Below, piece after piece: positions 42,281-52,665 of a stretch of DNA of 64,000 nucleotides. Position 1 is the first letter of the stretch. Each line of letters starts with the position of its first letter. The position numbers and the translations under genes were made by a program. The stretch spans positions 4,340,001 through 4,404,000 of the forward strand of contig NZ_CP060034.1 of the NCBI RefSeq assembly GCF_023208195.1, read 5' to 3'. Origin of the DNA: Nocardioides sp. InS609-2. Its GTDB lineage: Bacteria; Actinomycetota; Actinomycetes; Propionibacteriales; Nocardioidaceae. The notes below the pieces were generated by a model. The model was not told the DNA's origin. It saw only the letters and a list, made by a program, of their open reading frames with translations, and did no database searches.

Positions 42281-42392
42281 TCGTGTCCTCCTTGGTCGGG
42301 GATCTCGTCCCCGACCGAATGCGGTTTCTGGCAGGCGGGTTCAGAACCGAGTGCGTTGCCGCACCGGATGTCCGTGAACCTACGCAGGGGCA

Positions 42393-42430
42393 GTTTCTTG
42401 ACCGTATCCCGTTTGTTTCGGCCGTGTAAC
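42393..42430 (-). promoter_or_regulatory. Double GlnR box upstream of glnA
   Basis: On the minus strand: GTTAC-n6-GAAAC-n6-GATAC-n6-GAAAC, the spacing and near-consensus of the a- and b-sites bound by GlnR before actinobacterial glnA. It ends 113 bp before the glnA start and also lies 48 bp before the divergent RDD gene. GlnR itself is not in the window. Confidence 0.85.
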
Positions 42431-42477
42431 AGATGCCCAGCCTCCGGCCATGAGGTACGACGACCTAGCCTGTGCGG

Positions 42478-42870
42478 GTGATCGAGACCGCCTCGTGGGC
42501 CCGTCGGATGCTCGCCCTCGTCGTCGACTGGTTCGCCTCGACCCTGGTCGTGCTGCTCCTGATCGGGCCGTCCGGCTGGAGCGACGACCGCTACTCCGGC
42601 TTCTACACGATGGCGGTCTACGTCATCGAGTCGGCGCTGCTCACCGCCTCGGTGGGTGGCTCGTTCGGCAAGCTGCTGACCCGGCTGCGCGTCGTACGGC
42701 ACGACGGCAGTGGCGCGCCGGTCGGCCTGCTCCAGGCGTTGCTGCGCAGCGTCCTGATCTGCCTGGTGATCCCGCCCCTGGTCTTCCGGCCAGACGGTCG
42801 CGGCCTGCACGACATCGCTGCCGGCACGGCCACCGTGACGCTCCAGACAGCGTCTGGGAGCTCCCGGTAA
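42478..42870 (+). CDS. RDD family membrane protein
   Basis: A 130-aa protein with three hydrophobic helices. The RDD signature is seen as WARRMLALVVDWFAS near the N-terminus and FGKLLTRLRVVRHDG in the middle, then GRGLHDIAAGTATV at the end. Role unclear in general. In actinobacteria it often sits beside glnA, as here. GTG 42478 is preferred to GTG 42472 because TAGCCT (42466-42471) lies 6 nt upstream (leaderless). Confidence 0.82.
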   Translation: MIETASWARRMLALVVDWFASTLVVLLLIGPSGWSDDRYSGFYTMAVYVIESALLTASVGGSFGKLLTRLRVVRHDGSGAPVGLLQALLRSVLICLVIPPLVFRPDGRGLHDIAAGTATVTLQTASGSSR

Positions 42871-42880
42871 CCTCGATCGC

Positions 42881-43675
42881 ATGACGACTTCTACCCTTCG
42901 CCGGCTGGCCCTGGGGGCTGCCGCACTCCCGATCGCACTCGCCGGACTCGCCGCGTGCGGCTCCGACGACAAGGCCACCGACACCTCGTCGACCGCATCC
43001 GGCGCCGAGAGTGGCGAGGAGGTCGACCCGGCCGACTTCGTCGCCGACTTCAAGGCGGCCTTCTCGAAGAGCACGACGGCCCACATGACGATGGAGACCG
43101 AGGGCCAGATGGCGCTGTCCGCCGAGGGCGACATCGACTACTCGACCACCCCGCCGTCGATGGCGATGACCATGAAGAGCCCGATGTCCGGCGAGGACAT
43201 GGACCTGCGCCTGGTCGACGGCACGTTCTACATGTCGGTGCCCGGCGGGGGAGAGAAGTTCATGAGCTTCGACCTCGACGACCCGAGCAACCCCTTGGGC
43301 GGCGACTTCACCGAGCAGCTGGACCCCGCGAAGGCCTTCGACAACTTCGAGGACGCCATCAAGTCCGTGACCTTCGTCGGCGAGGAAGAAGTCGACGGTG
43401 ACCAGATGAACCACTACACGCTCGTCGTCGACGGCGAGAAGGTGGCCGGATCGGTGGCCAGTGACGCGCCGGAGGGCGCGCTGCCCAAGGAGCTGAAGTA
43501 CGACGTGTGGCTGGACGGCGACGGGCTGTTCCGCCAGATGCAGAGCGAGCTCGGTCAGGCTGGTCAGCTGACGATGAAGGTCGACGACTGGGGCAAGGAC
43601 GTCTCGATCGACGCGCCGCCGGCCGACCAGATCACCACGATGCCCGAGATGCCGACGATGGACCCCGCAGCCTGA
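42881..43675 (+). CDS. LppX/LprG-like lipoprotein
   Basis: A 264-aa lipoprotein with signal peptide and lipobox LAAC (Cys about residue 26), an acidic Ser/Thr linker, and a LolA-like beta domain (about 50-255: FVADFKAAFSKSTTAHMTME, then VDGEKVAGSV and LKYDVWLDGDGLFRQMQSEL). Members bind lipids or act in envelope transport; ligand unknown. TAACCT (42868-42873) is 7 nt before ATG 42881, so it is leaderless. Followed by RDD-type synteny with glnA and lipA. Confidence 0.8.
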   Translation: MTTSTLRRLALGAAALPIALAGLAACGSDDKATDTSSTASGAESGEEVDPADFVADFKAAFSKSTTAHMTMETEGQMALSAEGDIDYSTTPPSMAMTMKSPMSGEDMDLRLVDGTFYMSVPGGGEKFMSFDLDDPSNPLGGDFTEQLDPAKAFDNFEDAIKSVTFVGEEEVDGDQMNHYTLVVDGEKVAGSVASDAPEGALPKELKYDVWLDGDGLFRQMQSELGQAGQLTMKVDDWGKDVSIDAPPADQITTMPEMPTMDPAA

Positions 43676-43697
43676 GCAGACCCTGAGGAGGGCGCGC

Positions 43698-44414
43698 TCA
43701 GCGGCCGCGCTGGTTGCCGCGCATGCCCTTCATCGAGGTCGGCATCGGCCCCTTCGGGAGCGGGATGTTCGAGCGGTTGGCGTCGAGCGCCTTGAGCCGG
43801 TTGAGGATGTCGGTCATCTCGGCGGGCTTGACGCCGCGGCCGAGCTTGGTCACGTGACGCACCAGCTTGGTGAGCGGGACCTGGCCCTCGCCGTTGCCGC
43901 AGATGACCTCGTGGATGGGCGCGTCCGCGACCACCCGCTCGTGCTTGCGACGCTCGGTGATCATCAGGCTCTTGAGCCGGTTGGGGCTGCTGCCCTCACC
44001 GACGAGCACGATGCCGGGCGGACCCACGACCCGGTGCACGACGTCCTGCTGCTTGGTGAACGCGACGACCGGGTCGACCTTCCAGCCACGGCGCAGCATC
44101 TGCAGCGCCGACGCGGCAGCACCTGCCTGCCCGTCCATCTGGGCGTACGCCGCCCGCTGGGCACGGCGACCGAAGATGATGAGCGCCCCGAGCAGGCCGA
44201 GCAGCAGTGCGCTGACGATGCTGAGGACCAGCGACAGGGCGCCCGTCCCGGGCAGCAGCCACAGGATGGTGAAGCCGACGGCCGCGCCGACGACGAACGT
44301 CCCGAGGATCCACCACGGCAGGGCCCGGTCGGTCTTGTGGGCCATCTTGTAGGTCTGCGCGAACTGCTTGCGCCGGCTCAACTTCTCGGGGGCTACCGGG
44401 GAGGTGCTGGACAT
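43698..44414 (-). CDS. DUF4191 family membrane protein
   Basis: A 238-aa protein with a basic N-terminus (KLSRRKQFAQTYKMAHKTD), two adjacent helices (about residues 33-53 and 58-80), and a cytosolic C-terminal domain (VVGPPGIVLVGEGSSPNRLK, then MITERRKHERV). The family is conserved next to lipA in actinobacteria, which is the case here. Function unknown. ATG 44414 gives the standard length. Confidence 0.82.
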   Translation of the reverse strand: MSSTSPVAPEKLSRRKQFAQTYKMAHKTDRALPWWILGTFVVGAAVGFTILWLLPGTGALSLVLSIVSALLLGLLGALIIFGRRAQRAAYAQMDGQAGAAASALQMLRRGWKVDPVVAFTKQQDVVHRVVGPPGIVLVGEGSSPNRLKSLMITERRKHERVVADAPIHEVICGNGEGQVPLTKLVRHVTKLGRGVKPAEMTDILNRLKALDANRSNIPLPKGPMPTSMKGMRGNQRGR

Positions 44415-44460
44415 GCGTGGCCTTCTGTCGTGTTCGAACGGCTGCGGATCTGGGTCGCGC

Positions 44461-45414
44461 TCAGAGCGAGGCGCGGGCGCCCTCTCGGGACTCCAGGGCC
44501 TGACGGTACAACCGGCCGGCACGGTACGACGAACGCACCAGCGGCCCGGACATCACGCCGGAGAAACCAATCTCGTCGGCCTCGTCCTTGAGCTCGATGA
44601 ACTCCTCGGGCTTCACCCAGCGCTCGACCGGGTGGTGGCGCAGCGACGGGCGGAGGTACTGCGTGATCGTGATCAGCTCGCAGCCGGCGGAGTGCAGGTC
44701 GACCAGCGCCTGGCTGATCTCCGCACGCGTCTCGCCCATGCCGAGGATCAGGTTGGACTTGGTGACCAGGCCGAAGTCGCGGGCCTGGGTGATCACGTCG
44801 AGCGAGCGGTCGTACCGGAACGCCGGCCGGATCCGCTTGAAGATCCGCGGCACCGTCTCGACGTTGTGGGCCAGCACCTCGGGCCGTGACTCGAAGACCT
44901 CGCGCAGCAGGTCGGGCTTCCCGTTGAAGTCGGGGATCAGGTTCTCGACGCCGGTGTCGGGGTTGAGCTCGTGGATGGCGCGCACGGCCTCGGCGTACAG
45001 CCAGGCACCGCCGTCCTCGAGGTCGTCGCGGGCGACGCCGGTGATCGTGGCGTAGCGCAGCTGCATCTTCTGCACCGACTCGGCGACCCGGCGGGGCTCG
45101 TCGCGGTCGAGGGGCAGCGGCTTGCCGGTGTCGATCTGGCAGAAGTCGCAGCGCCGCGTGCACTGGTCACCGCCGATGAGGAACGTCGCCTCGCGGTCCT
45201 CCCAGCACTCGAAGATGTTGGGGCACGCGGCTTCCTGGCACACCGTGTGCAGGCCCTCGGACTTCACGAGGTTCTGCAGGGCGGTGTACTCCGGACCCAT
45301 CTTCGCCTTCGTCTTGATCCACGGCGGCTTGCGTTCGATGGGGGTCTCCGCGTTACGGACTTCCAAACGAAGGAGCTTGCGACTTCCGGGATCTGGGGCG
45401 GCAGCTAGCGTCAC
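44461..45414 (-). CDS. lipA: Lipoyl synthase
   Basis: A 317-aa radical-SAM enzyme inserting two sulfurs into octanoyl-carrier domains. It has the auxiliary cluster [12 protein letters not shown], the radical-SAM cluster CTRRCDFC, and the C-terminal RSSYRAG (Ser ligand). Together with LipB upstream it makes the lipoate needed by the E2 and glycine-cleavage proteins encoded nearby (sucB, gcvT context). GTG 45414 follows minus-strand TAGAGT (45426-45421) by 6 nt, so the message is leaderless and separately started from lipB. Confidence 0.95.
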   Translation of the reverse strand: MTLAAAPDPGSRKLLRLEVRNAETPIERKPPWIKTKAKMGPEYTALQNLVKSEGLHTVCQEAACPNIFECWEDREATFLIGGDQCTRRCDFCQIDTGKPLPLDRDEPRRVAESVQKMQLRYATITGVARDDLEDGGAWLYAEAVRAIHELNPDTGVENLIPDFNGKPDLLREVFESRPEVLAHNVETVPRIFKRIRPAFRYDRSLDVITQARDFGLVTKSNLILGMGETRAEISQALVDLHSAGCELITITQYLRPSLRHHPVERWVKPEEFIELKDEADEIGFSGVMSGPLVRSSYRAGRLYRQALESREGARASL

Positions 45415-45456
45415 GCCGACACTCTACGCGGGGCCCCGAGGCGCCCCAACTTGCCG

Positions 45457-46185
45457 TCAGGCGCCCGGCCTGACCAGCTCGACGCGCGGCGCACGACCCG
45501 GCTCGGGGCGCGCTTGGTAGTCGGGCGTCGGCGTGTACGACGACCAGTCGAGATAGCGCCGCAGGTGCTGCTCGACCACCCGCAGCACCTCGGCGGTGGT
45601 CACGTCGCGACCCAGCTCGGCACTGAGCGAGGTGACCCCGGCGTCGGCGATGCCGCACGGCACGAACCGGTCGTACCAGCCGAGGTCGACGTCACAGTTG
45701 ATGGCGAAGCCGTGCATCGTGACGCCGTGGCTGACCCGGATCCCGAGGGCCGCAACCTTGCGCTCGGGACCACGGTCGTCGGCGCGCAGCCAAACGCCAC
45801 TACGGCCGGGGATGCGGGCGGTGGTGACGCCCAGGTCGCTGCACGCGTGGATGAGCGCTTCCTCGACGCGGCGTACGTAGTCGACGACCTTGACGTGGTC
45901 GGGGAGCCGAACGATGGGGTAGCCGACGAGCTGGCCGGGGCCGTGGAAGGTGATCTTGCCGCCGCGGTCGACGTCAATGACGGCAGCGCCACCGGGGTCG
46001 GCCGGTCGCTCGTGGGCGTCGGTGCGCTTGCCGGCGGTGAAGACCGGCGGGTGTTCCAGCACGAGCACCGTGTCGGGCGACTCGCCCGCGACGACGGCGG
46101 CGTGAACCTCGCGCTGGAGATCCCACGCGGTCAGGTAGTCGACGGCCTCGTCACCCAGGCCGGCGACACGCAGATCAAAGGACAT
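45457..46185 (-). CDS. lipB: Octanoyl-ACP:protein N-octanoyltransferase
   Basis: A 242-aa transferase moving octanoate from acyl carrier protein to lipoyl domains. It shows [17 protein letters not shown] (about residues 73-89), KVAALGIRV (catalytic Lys) and [12 protein letters not shown] (catalytic Cys). ATG 46185 is chosen because minus-strand TAGGGT (46198-46193) is 7 nt upstream. A longer frame exists upstream but lacks family similarity. Confidence 0.94.
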   Translation of the reverse strand: MSFDLRVAGLGDEAVDYLTAWDLQREVHAAVVAGESPDTVLVLEHPPVFTAGKRTDAHERPADPGGAAVIDVDRGGKITFHGPGQLVGYPIVRLPDHVKVVDYVRRVEEALIHACSDLGVTTARIPGRSGVWLRADDRGPERKVAALGIRVSHGVTMHGFAINCDVDLGWYDRFVPCGIADAGVTSLSAELGRDVTTAEVLRVVEQHLRRYLDWSSYTPTPDYQARPEPGRAPRVELVRPGA

Positions 46186-46263
46186 GGCGTCGACCCTACC
46201 GCCGGGAAATGAGCCTGTGGATGACGCCCGACGCCGGCCGCCGATTCGGGGCAGAGTGGTCAC

Positions 46264-46755
46264 GTGCTCGCTCGCAGACTCGTCCTCGGGAGCGCCGTCG
46301 TGGCGGCGCTCAGCGTCCTGCTCGTGGTCGTGGTGTGGCTCTCCACCACCGGTGGTGACAGCTCATCGGTCGGCCGTGCCGAGCCGCCCGACGCCGTCGC
46401 GACCCTGGCCGACTGGGACGCGCGCCGCGCGCGGGCCTGGGCGGAGGGCGACGTCGAGGCGTTGCGCGGTCTCTACGTCGCCGGCTCCCGCACCGGCCGC
46501 CAGGACGCCGACATGCTGAGCGCGTACGTCGACCGCGGGCTGCGCGTCCGCGGCCTCCGCACGCAGGTGCTCCGGGCGCAGGTGCTGCGGCACGACGACC
46601 GGGCGGTCGTGGTCTCGGTGACCGACCGGATGCGCGGCGCCGTCGCAGTGGGCGACGACCGGAGGATCACGCTGCCCGCCGACCGGGCGAGCACTCGCGA
46701 GGTCACGCTGCGGCTGGTTGCGGGCGAGTGGCTGGTCGACGAGGTGCGGGAGTGA
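46264..46755 (+). CDS. Exported or membrane-anchored hypothetical protein
   Basis: A 163-aa protein with an N-terminal helix (about residues 7-28, [16 protein letters not shown]), then an SnoaL/NTF2-like layout ([20 protein letters not shown], then [16 protein letters not shown] and EWLVDEVRE). Function unknown. It diverges from lipB and converges on the epimerase gene with 3 bp between stops. GTG 46264. Confidence 0.7.
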   Translation: MLARRLVLGSAVVAALSVLLVVVVWLSTTGGDSSSVGRAEPPDAVATLADWDARRARAWAEGDVEALRGLYVAGSRTGRQDADMLSAYVDRGLRVRGLRTQVLRAQVLRHDDRAVVVSVTDRMRGAVAVGDDRRITLPADRASTREVTLRLVAGEWLVDEVRE

Positions 46756-46758
46756 GGC

Positions 46759-47649
46759 TCAGCCCAGCGCGCTGGCGATGACGTCGCGCACGTCCTGGTC
46801 GCGGAAGTCGTAACCGGCCCGTTCGAGCGCCTCGGGCCGCGCGTTGACAGAGCCGAGCACCTCCGGCGCCATCGACCCGGCGGCTGGTTTGAGCAGCCAC
46901 GACGGAGCCGCCAGCCGGGCCCGCCGGCCGACCGCGTCGGCCAGCGCCTGGGTGAACTCCGCGTTCGTGGGGGTGTCGGGGCAGCAGAGGTTGAACGGGC
47001 CCTCGACGTCGTGCGACTCGGCCAGGAAGCAGACCCCGCCGATCCAGTCGCGCAACGAGATGATCGGGAAGTGCTGGGTGCCGGAGCCCAGGCGCGCGCC
47101 GAGGCCGGCCTTGAACAGCGGCAACAGCTGCTTCATGGGCGGGTTGCGCCGGTCGATCACCGGGGCGGTGCGGAGCACGCAGACGCGGGCGCCGGCGCCC
47201 GTGGCGGCTGTGGTCGCCGCCTGCCAGTCGCGGGTCACCTGGGTCAGCAACGCGTCGCCGCGTGAGTCGGCGCCCTCGCCGAGTGAGTCCGGGCCGTGGT
47301 CGCCGTAGAACGAGATGCCGTTGCCGGCCAGGAAGCGCGGCGGCTCGTCCGCCGCAGCGATGGCCTCGGCCAGCACCCGCGTGGTCGTCACCCGCGACTC
47401 GCGCAGCTCTCGCGCCCACGACTTCGAATGCGGGTTGCCGGCGGTGGGGGAGCCGGCGAGGTTGACCACGACGTCGACACCCGCGAGTACGTCGGCCGCA
47501 AGGGCGCCGTCGTACGGATCCCAGCGGCGCTCGTGCGGCGTGCGGGCCTCGCGGCGTACGAGCGTGGTCACGGTGTGGCCATGGCGGCGCATCGACGAGA
47601 CGAGACGAGATCCGAGGAACCCGGACGAGCCGGCGATGACCGCGTGCAT
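46759..47649 (-). CDS. TIGR01777 family NAD-dependent epimerase/dehydratase
   Basis: A 296-aa short-chain dehydrogenase-like protein. The N-terminal nucleotide motif is IAGSSGFLGSRLV, with VVNLAGSPTAG, GNGISFYGDHG and PIISLRDWIGG, typical of the YfcH/SulA-homologue group. A C-terminal DUF1731-like part (APSWLLKPAAG, LGSVNARPEALERAGYDFR) is present. Substrate unknown. ATG 47649. Confidence 0.85.
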   Translation of the reverse strand: MHAVIAGSSGFLGSRLVSSMRRHGHTVTTLVRREARTPHERRWDPYDGALAADVLAGVDVVVNLAGSPTAGNPHSKSWARELRESRVTTTRVLAEAIAAADEPPRFLAGNGISFYGDHGPDSLGEGADSRGDALLTQVTRDWQAATTAATGAGARVCVLRTAPVIDRRNPPMKQLLPLFKAGLGARLGSGTQHFPIISLRDWIGGVCFLAESHDVEGPFNLCCPDTPTNAEFTQALADAVGRRARLAAPSWLLKPAAGSMAPEVLGSVNARPEALERAGYDFRDQDVRDVIASALG

Positions 47650-47723
47650 GGTCCAACCATGGCACGGGGCCGGTTGCCCCCACCGTTGTGAACGCCCCGA
47701 ACCTGCATGAGAGGGTCGATCGC

Positions 47724-48797
47724 ATGTCTGTTCCTCTCTCGGCCAGAGCTCGGCGCACTGCCGTGGCACTTCTCCTGGCGACCACGGTGGCCGTGCTGGC
47801 GGGCTGTTCCAGTGGCGACGACGACGACGTCAAGGACAAGGGGCCGTCGGCCGAGGAGATCCTCCGCAGCCTGCCGGACGCCGCACAGGTCGAGTCGATG
47901 GTGACCGAGGCCGTCGACACGTCCGAGGTGCCCGAGGACCTGGTGCCGGGACAGGGCCTGATCGCCAGGTCCGGTGCCCTGACCAGCCTCGAGCAGCGCT
48001 GTGCACGCGACTACGGCTACGCCTTGATCGACGAGATCTGCATTTTCGGCGACCCGGCGGCAGACCGGACCATCCTGCTGTGGGGCGACTCGCGGGCGGC
48101 GATGTGGATGCCTGCGCTGTCCCGGATCGCAGAGCAGACCGGCTACCGGCTCGCAGTGCTGACGAAGCTGGGCTGCCCGCCGCTCCTCGGCGAGACGCCG
48201 TGGTTGGCCGCGGAGTCCCGTCCCTATGCCGAGTGCACGCAGTTCAACGGGCGGGTGACCGAACTCGTCGACGACGTCGTCAAGCCCGACATGGTGGTGC
48301 TCGCGGGTGCCGTCCGGAGCTTCGCTGTGACCGACGACGGTGAGCCGAGGGCCCTCGGCCAGGGCAACGCCGACAACACCTGGACCCCCGACGAGGACGC
48401 CGACGAGATCTGGCAGAAGAGCCTGAGTCGCACCATCGCGTCGTTCGACCACAACGATGCGAAGGTGTTCGTGCTCGGCGAGGCGCCGTACCCGACCCAG
48501 GACGCCGGCACCTGCCTGGCCGAGCACCCTGACGCTCTCGACGAGTGCAGCGTCACCCCTGAGGTCGGCGTGTACGACGAGCACAACGCCGCCGAGAAGG
48601 CGACTGCCGAGGACGCCGGCGCGACGTACGTCTCGCCGTTGCCGTGGCTGTGCAAGGACGACGTGTGCCCGGCCGTGATCGACGAGCACGCGGTCTACCG
48701 CGACAGCTTCCACCTCAACCGTGAGTTCGTCCTGCACATCAGCCGGGCGCTCGGGTCGGCCCTTGGGCTCGACGACTGGAAGGCCCTGGCGAAGTAG
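47724..48797 (+). CDS. SGNH-domain lipoprotein
   Basis: A 357-aa lipoprotein. Lipobox LAGC (Cys about residue 28), an acidic linker, then an SGNH-like domain. The nucleophile region is TILLWGDSRAAMWMPAL, and the late Asp-His pair is in RDSFHLNREF. This domain is normally the C-terminal part of membrane acyltransferase-3 proteins (OafA type); here it stands alone as a lipoprotein. Probably acts on cell-envelope glycans. Start ATG 47724, with GAGGGT 7 nt upstream. Confidence 0.78.
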   Translation: MSVPLSARARRTAVALLLATTVAVLAGCSSGDDDDVKDKGPSAEEILRSLPDAAQVESMVTEAVDTSEVPEDLVPGQGLIARSGALTSLEQRCARDYGYALIDEICIFGDPAADRTILLWGDSRAAMWMPALSRIAEQTGYRLAVLTKLGCPPLLGETPWLAAESRPYAECTQFNGRVTELVDDVVKPDMVVLAGAVRSFAVTDDGEPRALGQGNADNTWTPDEDADEIWQKSLSRTIASFDHNDAKVFVLGEAPYPTQDAGTCLAEHPDALDECSVTPEVGVYDEHNAAEKATAEDAGATYVSPLPWLCKDDVCPAVIDEHAVYRDSFHLNREFVLHISRALGSALGLDDWKALAK

Positions 48798-48815
48798 CCG
48801 ACCGGCGTACAAGAA

Positions 48816-48850
48816 ACGAGCGCCGGGACCCGATGGGTCCCGGCGCTCGT
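48816..48850. terminator. Bidirectional terminator
   Basis: Perfect 16-bp stem (ACGAGCGCCGGGACCC with its complement) around a 3-nt loop, between the convergent SGNH lipoprotein gene and sucB. Confidence 0.85.
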
Positions 48851-48870
48851 CATATCTTGCGACGTGTTGG

Positions 48871-50748
48871 TCAGAGGTCGAACTGACCGGCCTCGAGGCG
48901 CTGCTTGACCTCCGTGAGGTAGCGGGCCGCGTCGGCGCCGTCGACCAGTCGGTGGTCATAGGTCAGCGCGAGGTAGACCATCGACCGGACCGCGATCGTC
49001 TCTCCGAGGTTGGCGTCGTCGATCACGACGGGCCGCTTCACGATCGACCCGGTGCCGAGGATGGCGACCTGCGGCTGGTTGATGATCGGCGTGTCGAAGA
49101 GCGCCCCTCGGCTGCCGGTGTTGGTCAGCGTGAAGGTGCCGCCCGACAGGTCGTCCGGCGTGATCTTGTTGGTGCGCGTGCGCTCGGCGACATCGGCGAT
49201 CTTGCGTGCGAGACCGGCGATCGACAGGTCGCCGGCTTCCTTGATGACCGGGGTCAGCAGCCCCTTCTCGGTGTCGACCGCGATCGCGAGGTTCTCGCGG
49301 TCGAAGTAGGTCACCTCGCCCTTCTCGGTGTCGATCGTGGCGTTGAGCGACGGGTGCTGCTTGAGCGCGTCGATCGCAGCCTTGGCGAAGAACGGCATGA
49401 ACGAAAGCTTGACGCCTTCGCGGGCCGCGAAGTCGTCCTTGACGGAGGCGCGCAGACGCGCGATCGCGGTCACGTCGACCTCGACGACCGTGGTCAGCTG
49501 CGCGCTCACCTGGAGCGACTCGACCATCCGCTTGGCGATCACCTTGCGCAGCCGCGACAGCGGCTCGGTCTTGCCACGCAGCGGCGACGGGGCCGCAGAC
49601 GCTGCTGCCGGCGCCGAGGGTGCGGCAGCGGGAGCGGCGGCCGGTGCGGCCTCCGCGGCGGGTGCCTTCTGCGCGGCAGCCGCGTCTAGCACGTCCTGCT
49701 TGCGGATCCGGCCACCGACTCCGGTGCCGGTGACGGCGCTCAGGTCGACGCCGTTCTCGGTGGCCATCTTGCGGACCAGCGGGGTGACGTAGCTGCTCTG
49801 GTCGCCGGAGCCCTCGGCGGCCCGGGGTGCGGCGGCCGGCTTCTCGGGCTCGGCGGGCTTCTCGGCCACGGGTTCGGGCGTCTTCTCCGGCTCCGGCTCC
49901 GGTGCGGGTGCCTTCTCCGGCTCCGGCTCCGGCTCGGACTCGGGTGCCTCCTCGGCCTCCTTCTCCGGCTCGGGCGCGGCCTCCTCCTCCTTCGGCTCGG
50001 GTGCTGCGGCACCGTCGCCGGAGCCGATCACGGCGAGCTCGGCGCCGATCTCGACGGTCTCGTCCTCGCTGACCTTGATCTCGAGGAGCTTGCCGGCCAC
50101 GGGGGAGGGGATCTCGGTGTCGACCTTGTCGGTGGAGACCTCCAGCAGCGGCTCGTCGACGGCCACGTCGTCGCCGACCTGCTTGAGCCAGCGCGTCACG
50201 GTGCCCTCGGTGACCGACTCGCCCAGGGCGGGCAACGTCACCGAGGTGCCGGACCCGCCGCCACCGCCGGAGTCGCCCGAGGGCGCGTCCTGCTCGGCTG
50301 CAGGCTGCTCGGCGGGCTCCTCTTCCTGCTTCTCGGGCTCGGCCTGCTCGGGCTCTGCCTGCTCCGACGGAGCCTCGCCGGAAGAGTCCCGCTCCTCGGC
50401 GTCGACCTCGGCGGCCTCCTGCTGGACGTCCTCGCCACCTCCGGCCTCACTGTCGGAGGAGGACTCGTCGGTGGAGGACTCGTCGGACGACGCGCTGCCG
50501 CCGCCCTCGCCCTCCTCGCCGACGATGGCCAGCACGGCGCCGACTTCGACGGTGTCGTCCTCGTTGGCCTTGATCTCGAGCAGGGTGCCGGCAACGGGCG
50601 ATGGGATCTCGGTGTCGACCTTGTCGGTGGAGACCTCCAGCAGGGGCTCGTCGATCGCAACGGCGTCACCGACCTGCTTGAGCCAGCGGGTGACGGTGCC
50701 CTCGGTGACGGATTCGCCGAGTGCGGGGAGGGTGACTTCGGAGGCCAT
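48871..50748 (-). CDS. sucB: Dihydrolipoamide succinyltransferase/acyltransferase (E2) with two lipoyl domains
   Basis: A 625-aa E2 component. Two lipoyl domains (about residues 2-76 and 170-245) each carry [12 protein letters not shown] with the lipoylated Lys. They are joined by long Ala/Pro/Glu-rich linkers. A peripheral subunit-binding domain (about 325-362: [20 protein letters not shown]) and a catalytic domain (about 395-625) ending in [16 protein letters not shown], with catalytic His and Asp, follow. It could serve 2-oxoglutarate, pyruvate or branched-chain dehydrogenases; actinobacterial SucB is the common annotation. It follows lpd by 38 bp in one operon. Confidence 0.9.
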   Translation of the reverse strand: MASEVTLPALGESVTEGTVTRWLKQVGDAVAIDEPLLEVSTDKVDTEIPSPVAGTLLEIKANEDDTVEVGAVLAIVGEEGEGGGSASSDESSTDESSSDSEAGGGEDVQQEAAEVDAEERDSSGEAPSEQAEPEQAEPEKQEEEPAEQPAAEQDAPSGDSGGGGGSGTSVTLPALGESVTEGTVTRWLKQVGDDVAVDEPLLEVSTDKVDTEIPSPVAGKLLEIKVSEDETVEIGAELAVIGSGDGAAAPEPKEEEAAPEPEKEAEEAPESEPEPEPEKAPAPEPEPEKTPEPVAEKPAEPEKPAAAPRAAEGSGDQSSYVTPLVRKMATENGVDLSAVTGTGVGGRIRKQDVLDAAAAQKAPAAEAAPAAAPAAAPSAPAAASAAPSPLRGKTEPLSRLRKVIAKRMVESLQVSAQLTTVVEVDVTAIARLRASVKDDFAAREGVKLSFMPFFAKAAIDALKQHPSLNATIDTEKGEVTYFDRENLAIAVDTEKGLLTPVIKEAGDLSIAGLARKIADVAERTRTNKITPDDLSGGTFTLTNTGSRGALFDTPIINQPQVAILGTGSIVKRPVVIDDANLGETIAVRSMVYLALTYDHRLVDGADAARYLTEVKQRLEAGQFDL

Positions 50749-50786
50749 GGGATTCCTGTCGTCTAGGAGGCTGGTCGGTCGTGAAA

Positions 50787-52175
50787 TCAGGAGTGGGCGT
50801 GCAGCGGCTTGCCGGCGAGTGCCAGGTGGGCCTCGCCGAGTGCTTCGTTCTGGGTCGGGTGCGCGTGTACGAAGGGAGCGACGTCGTCGGCGTGGCCCTC
50901 CCAGTTGTAGATCAGCTGGGCCTCGCCGATGAGCTCGCCGACCCGGTCACCCACCAGGTGGATGCCGACGACGGGGCCGTCCTTGCGGGCAACCAGCTTG
51001 ACGAAGCCCTGGGTCTTGAGGATCTGGCTCTTGCCGTTGCCGCCCAGGTCGTAGGTCACGGTGGTGATCTCGTCGCCGTACTGCTCGCGGGCGGCGGACT
51101 CGTTGAGACCGACCGAGGCGATCTCGGGGTGGGAGTAGGTGACCCGAGGGATGCCCGACTCGTCGATCGGCGTCGGATCGAGCCCGGCGATCAGCTCGGC
51201 CACGAAGATGCCCTGCTGGAAGCCGCGGTGGGCAAGCTGCAGACCGGGCACGATGTCGCCGACCGCGAAGACGCCGTCGACGTTGGTGCGGCAGCGCTCG
51301 TCGGCCAGCACGAACCCGCGGTCCATGGCGATGCCCTGCTCGTCGTATCCGAGCCCGTCGGTCGTCGGACCGCGGCCGACTGCCACCAGGAGCAGCTCGG
51401 CCTCGATGACGCTCTGCTCACCATTGGCGCCCTCGACGGTGACCGCGACGCCGGTGTCGGTGGTCTTCACGCTCTGGAACGGAGCGCCCGTCCTGAACGC
51501 GATCTTCCGCTTGCGGAAGGCACGCTCGAGGGCCTTGGAGGAGGCTTCGTCCTCAACGGCGACCAGTCGGGGCAGCGCCTCGATGATCGTCACGTCGGCG
51601 CCGAAGCTCTTCCAGACACTCGCGAACTCGCAGCCGATCACGCCACCGCCGAGCACGATGACCGACGTGGGCACGCGTTCGAGGCGCAACGCCTGCTCGG
51701 AGGTGATGACGCGCTCGCCGTCGACCTCGAGGCCGGGCAGCGAGCGGGAGTAGGAGCCCGACGCGAGCACGACGTTCCTGCCGGAGTACGACGCGCCGTC
51801 GACGGTGACGGTGCGCGGACCGGTCAGCCGGCCCTCGCCCTCGATGACCGTGATGCCGCGGCCCTTGATCAGCCCGGTGAGTCCCTTGAAGAGGCGGTCG
51901 ACGACGCCGTCCTTGTAGGCGTTGACGCCGGGCATGTCGATGCCCTCGAACGTGGTCTGCACACCGAACTGCGACGCCTCACGGGCGGAGTCGGCGACCT
52001 CGGCCGCGTGCAGCAGGGCCTTGGTCGGAATGCAGCCGATGTGGAGGCAGGTGCCACCGAGGTTGCCCTTCTCGACGAGCCCGACCGAGAGGCCGAGCTG
52101 TGCCGCTCGCAGGGCACAGGAGTAGCCACCGGACCCGGCCCCGAGAATGAGTACGTCGAATTCGGCCTCGGCCAC
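50787..52175 (-). CDS. lpd: Dihydrolipoyl dehydrogenase (E3)
   Basis: A 462-aa flavoprotein reoxidising dihydrolipoamide for 2-oxoacid dehydrogenases and glycine cleavage. FAD motif [17 protein letters not shown], redox pair [16 protein letters not shown] motif [19 protein letters not shown], second FAD motif [12 protein letters not shown], and dimer-interface His-Glu in [17 protein letters not shown] 52175 has AGGAGG at 52182-52187. Upstream of sucB, near lipA/lipB and gcvT. Confidence 0.95.
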   Translation of the reverse strand: MAEAEFDVLILGAGSGGYSCALRAAQLGLSVGLVEKGNLGGTCLHIGCIPTKALLHAAEVADSAREASQFGVQTTFEGIDMPGVNAYKDGVVDRLFKGLTGLIKGRGITVIEGEGRLTGPRTVTVDGASYSGRNVVLASGSYSRSLPGLEVDGERVITSEQALRLERVPTSVIVLGGGVIGCEFASVWKSFGADVTIIEALPRLVAVEDEASSKALERAFRKRKIAFRTGAPFQSVKTTDTGVAVTVEGANGEQSVIEAELLLVAVGRGPTTDGLGYDEQGIAMDRGFVLADERCRTNVDGVFAVGDIVPGLQLAHRGFQQGIFVAELIAGLDPTPIDESGIPRVTYSHPEIASVGLNESAAREQYGDEITTVTYDLGGNGKSQILKTQGFVKLVARKDGPVVGIHLVGDRVGELIGEAQLIYNWEGHADDVAPFVHAHPTQNEALGEAHLALAGKPLHAHS

Positions 52176-52304
52176 GCTGCGGTCCTCCTGTTGGTGCACT
52201 TGCGATGTCCGACACATCTTTGCACTCTCTGCGAGGCCGCCGACACCCGGTTGCTCCCGTGGCGACGGCACGCGGTTTGCTACCCCGTTTGACACACTGT
52301 GCCC

Positions 52305-52664
52305 ATGGGTTTGTTCGACCGATTTCGACGCGGAGCGCGGATGCGCCGTCCGGGCCGCGACACCGCGCGCACCGGGTCCACCACCGTGCGTGCCTCTGAC
52401 GCGACCGATCAGCGGCACCTCGACGAGTTCATGTCGGCACGCCGGGGGGTGGAAGGGTTCGTGGAGCCCCGCACCGCGGTCAGCGACGTGACGTTGCTGC
52501 TCGTCGCGCACGACGGCGAGTGGACGCGACGCCGCGTGCCGTCGGTCGAGTGGGCGCACTCGTTCTGCAACAAGCGCCAGGTGCCGTCGTACGACGCGGC
52601 AGTGGTCGGCGTGCCGCAGCGGATGCGTGACTACAACCGGCGCAAGAAGGCCGAAGGCCGCTAG
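52305..52664 (+). CDS. Small conserved actinobacterial protein
   Basis: A 119-aa basic protein. The N-terminus (MGLFDRFRRGARMRRPGRD) is Arg-rich; the C-terminal part (VTLLLVAHDGEWTRRRVPSV, then FCNKRQVPSYDAAVVG) is a small folded domain of unknown role. It diverges from lpd and converges on pepA with a 1-bp gap between stops. ATG 52305 is preferred to the in-frame GTG 52299. Confidence 0.72.
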   Translation: MGLFDRFRRGARMRRPGRDTARTGSTTVRASDATDQRHLDEFMSARRGVEGFVEPRTAVSDVTLLLVAHDGEWTRRRVPSVEWAHSFCNKRQVPSYDAAVVGVPQRMRDYNRRKKAEGR

Positions 52665-52665
52665 C

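Noticed and set aside
40847..42481. 544-codon plus-strand open frame opposite glnA
   Set aside because: Shadow of glnA, Val/Arg/Glu-rich without motifs.
49800..50500. Low-complexity repeats in sucB as a possible tandem-repeat element
   Set aside because: They encode the Ala/Pro/Glu-rich linkers normal between lipoyl domains of E2 proteins.
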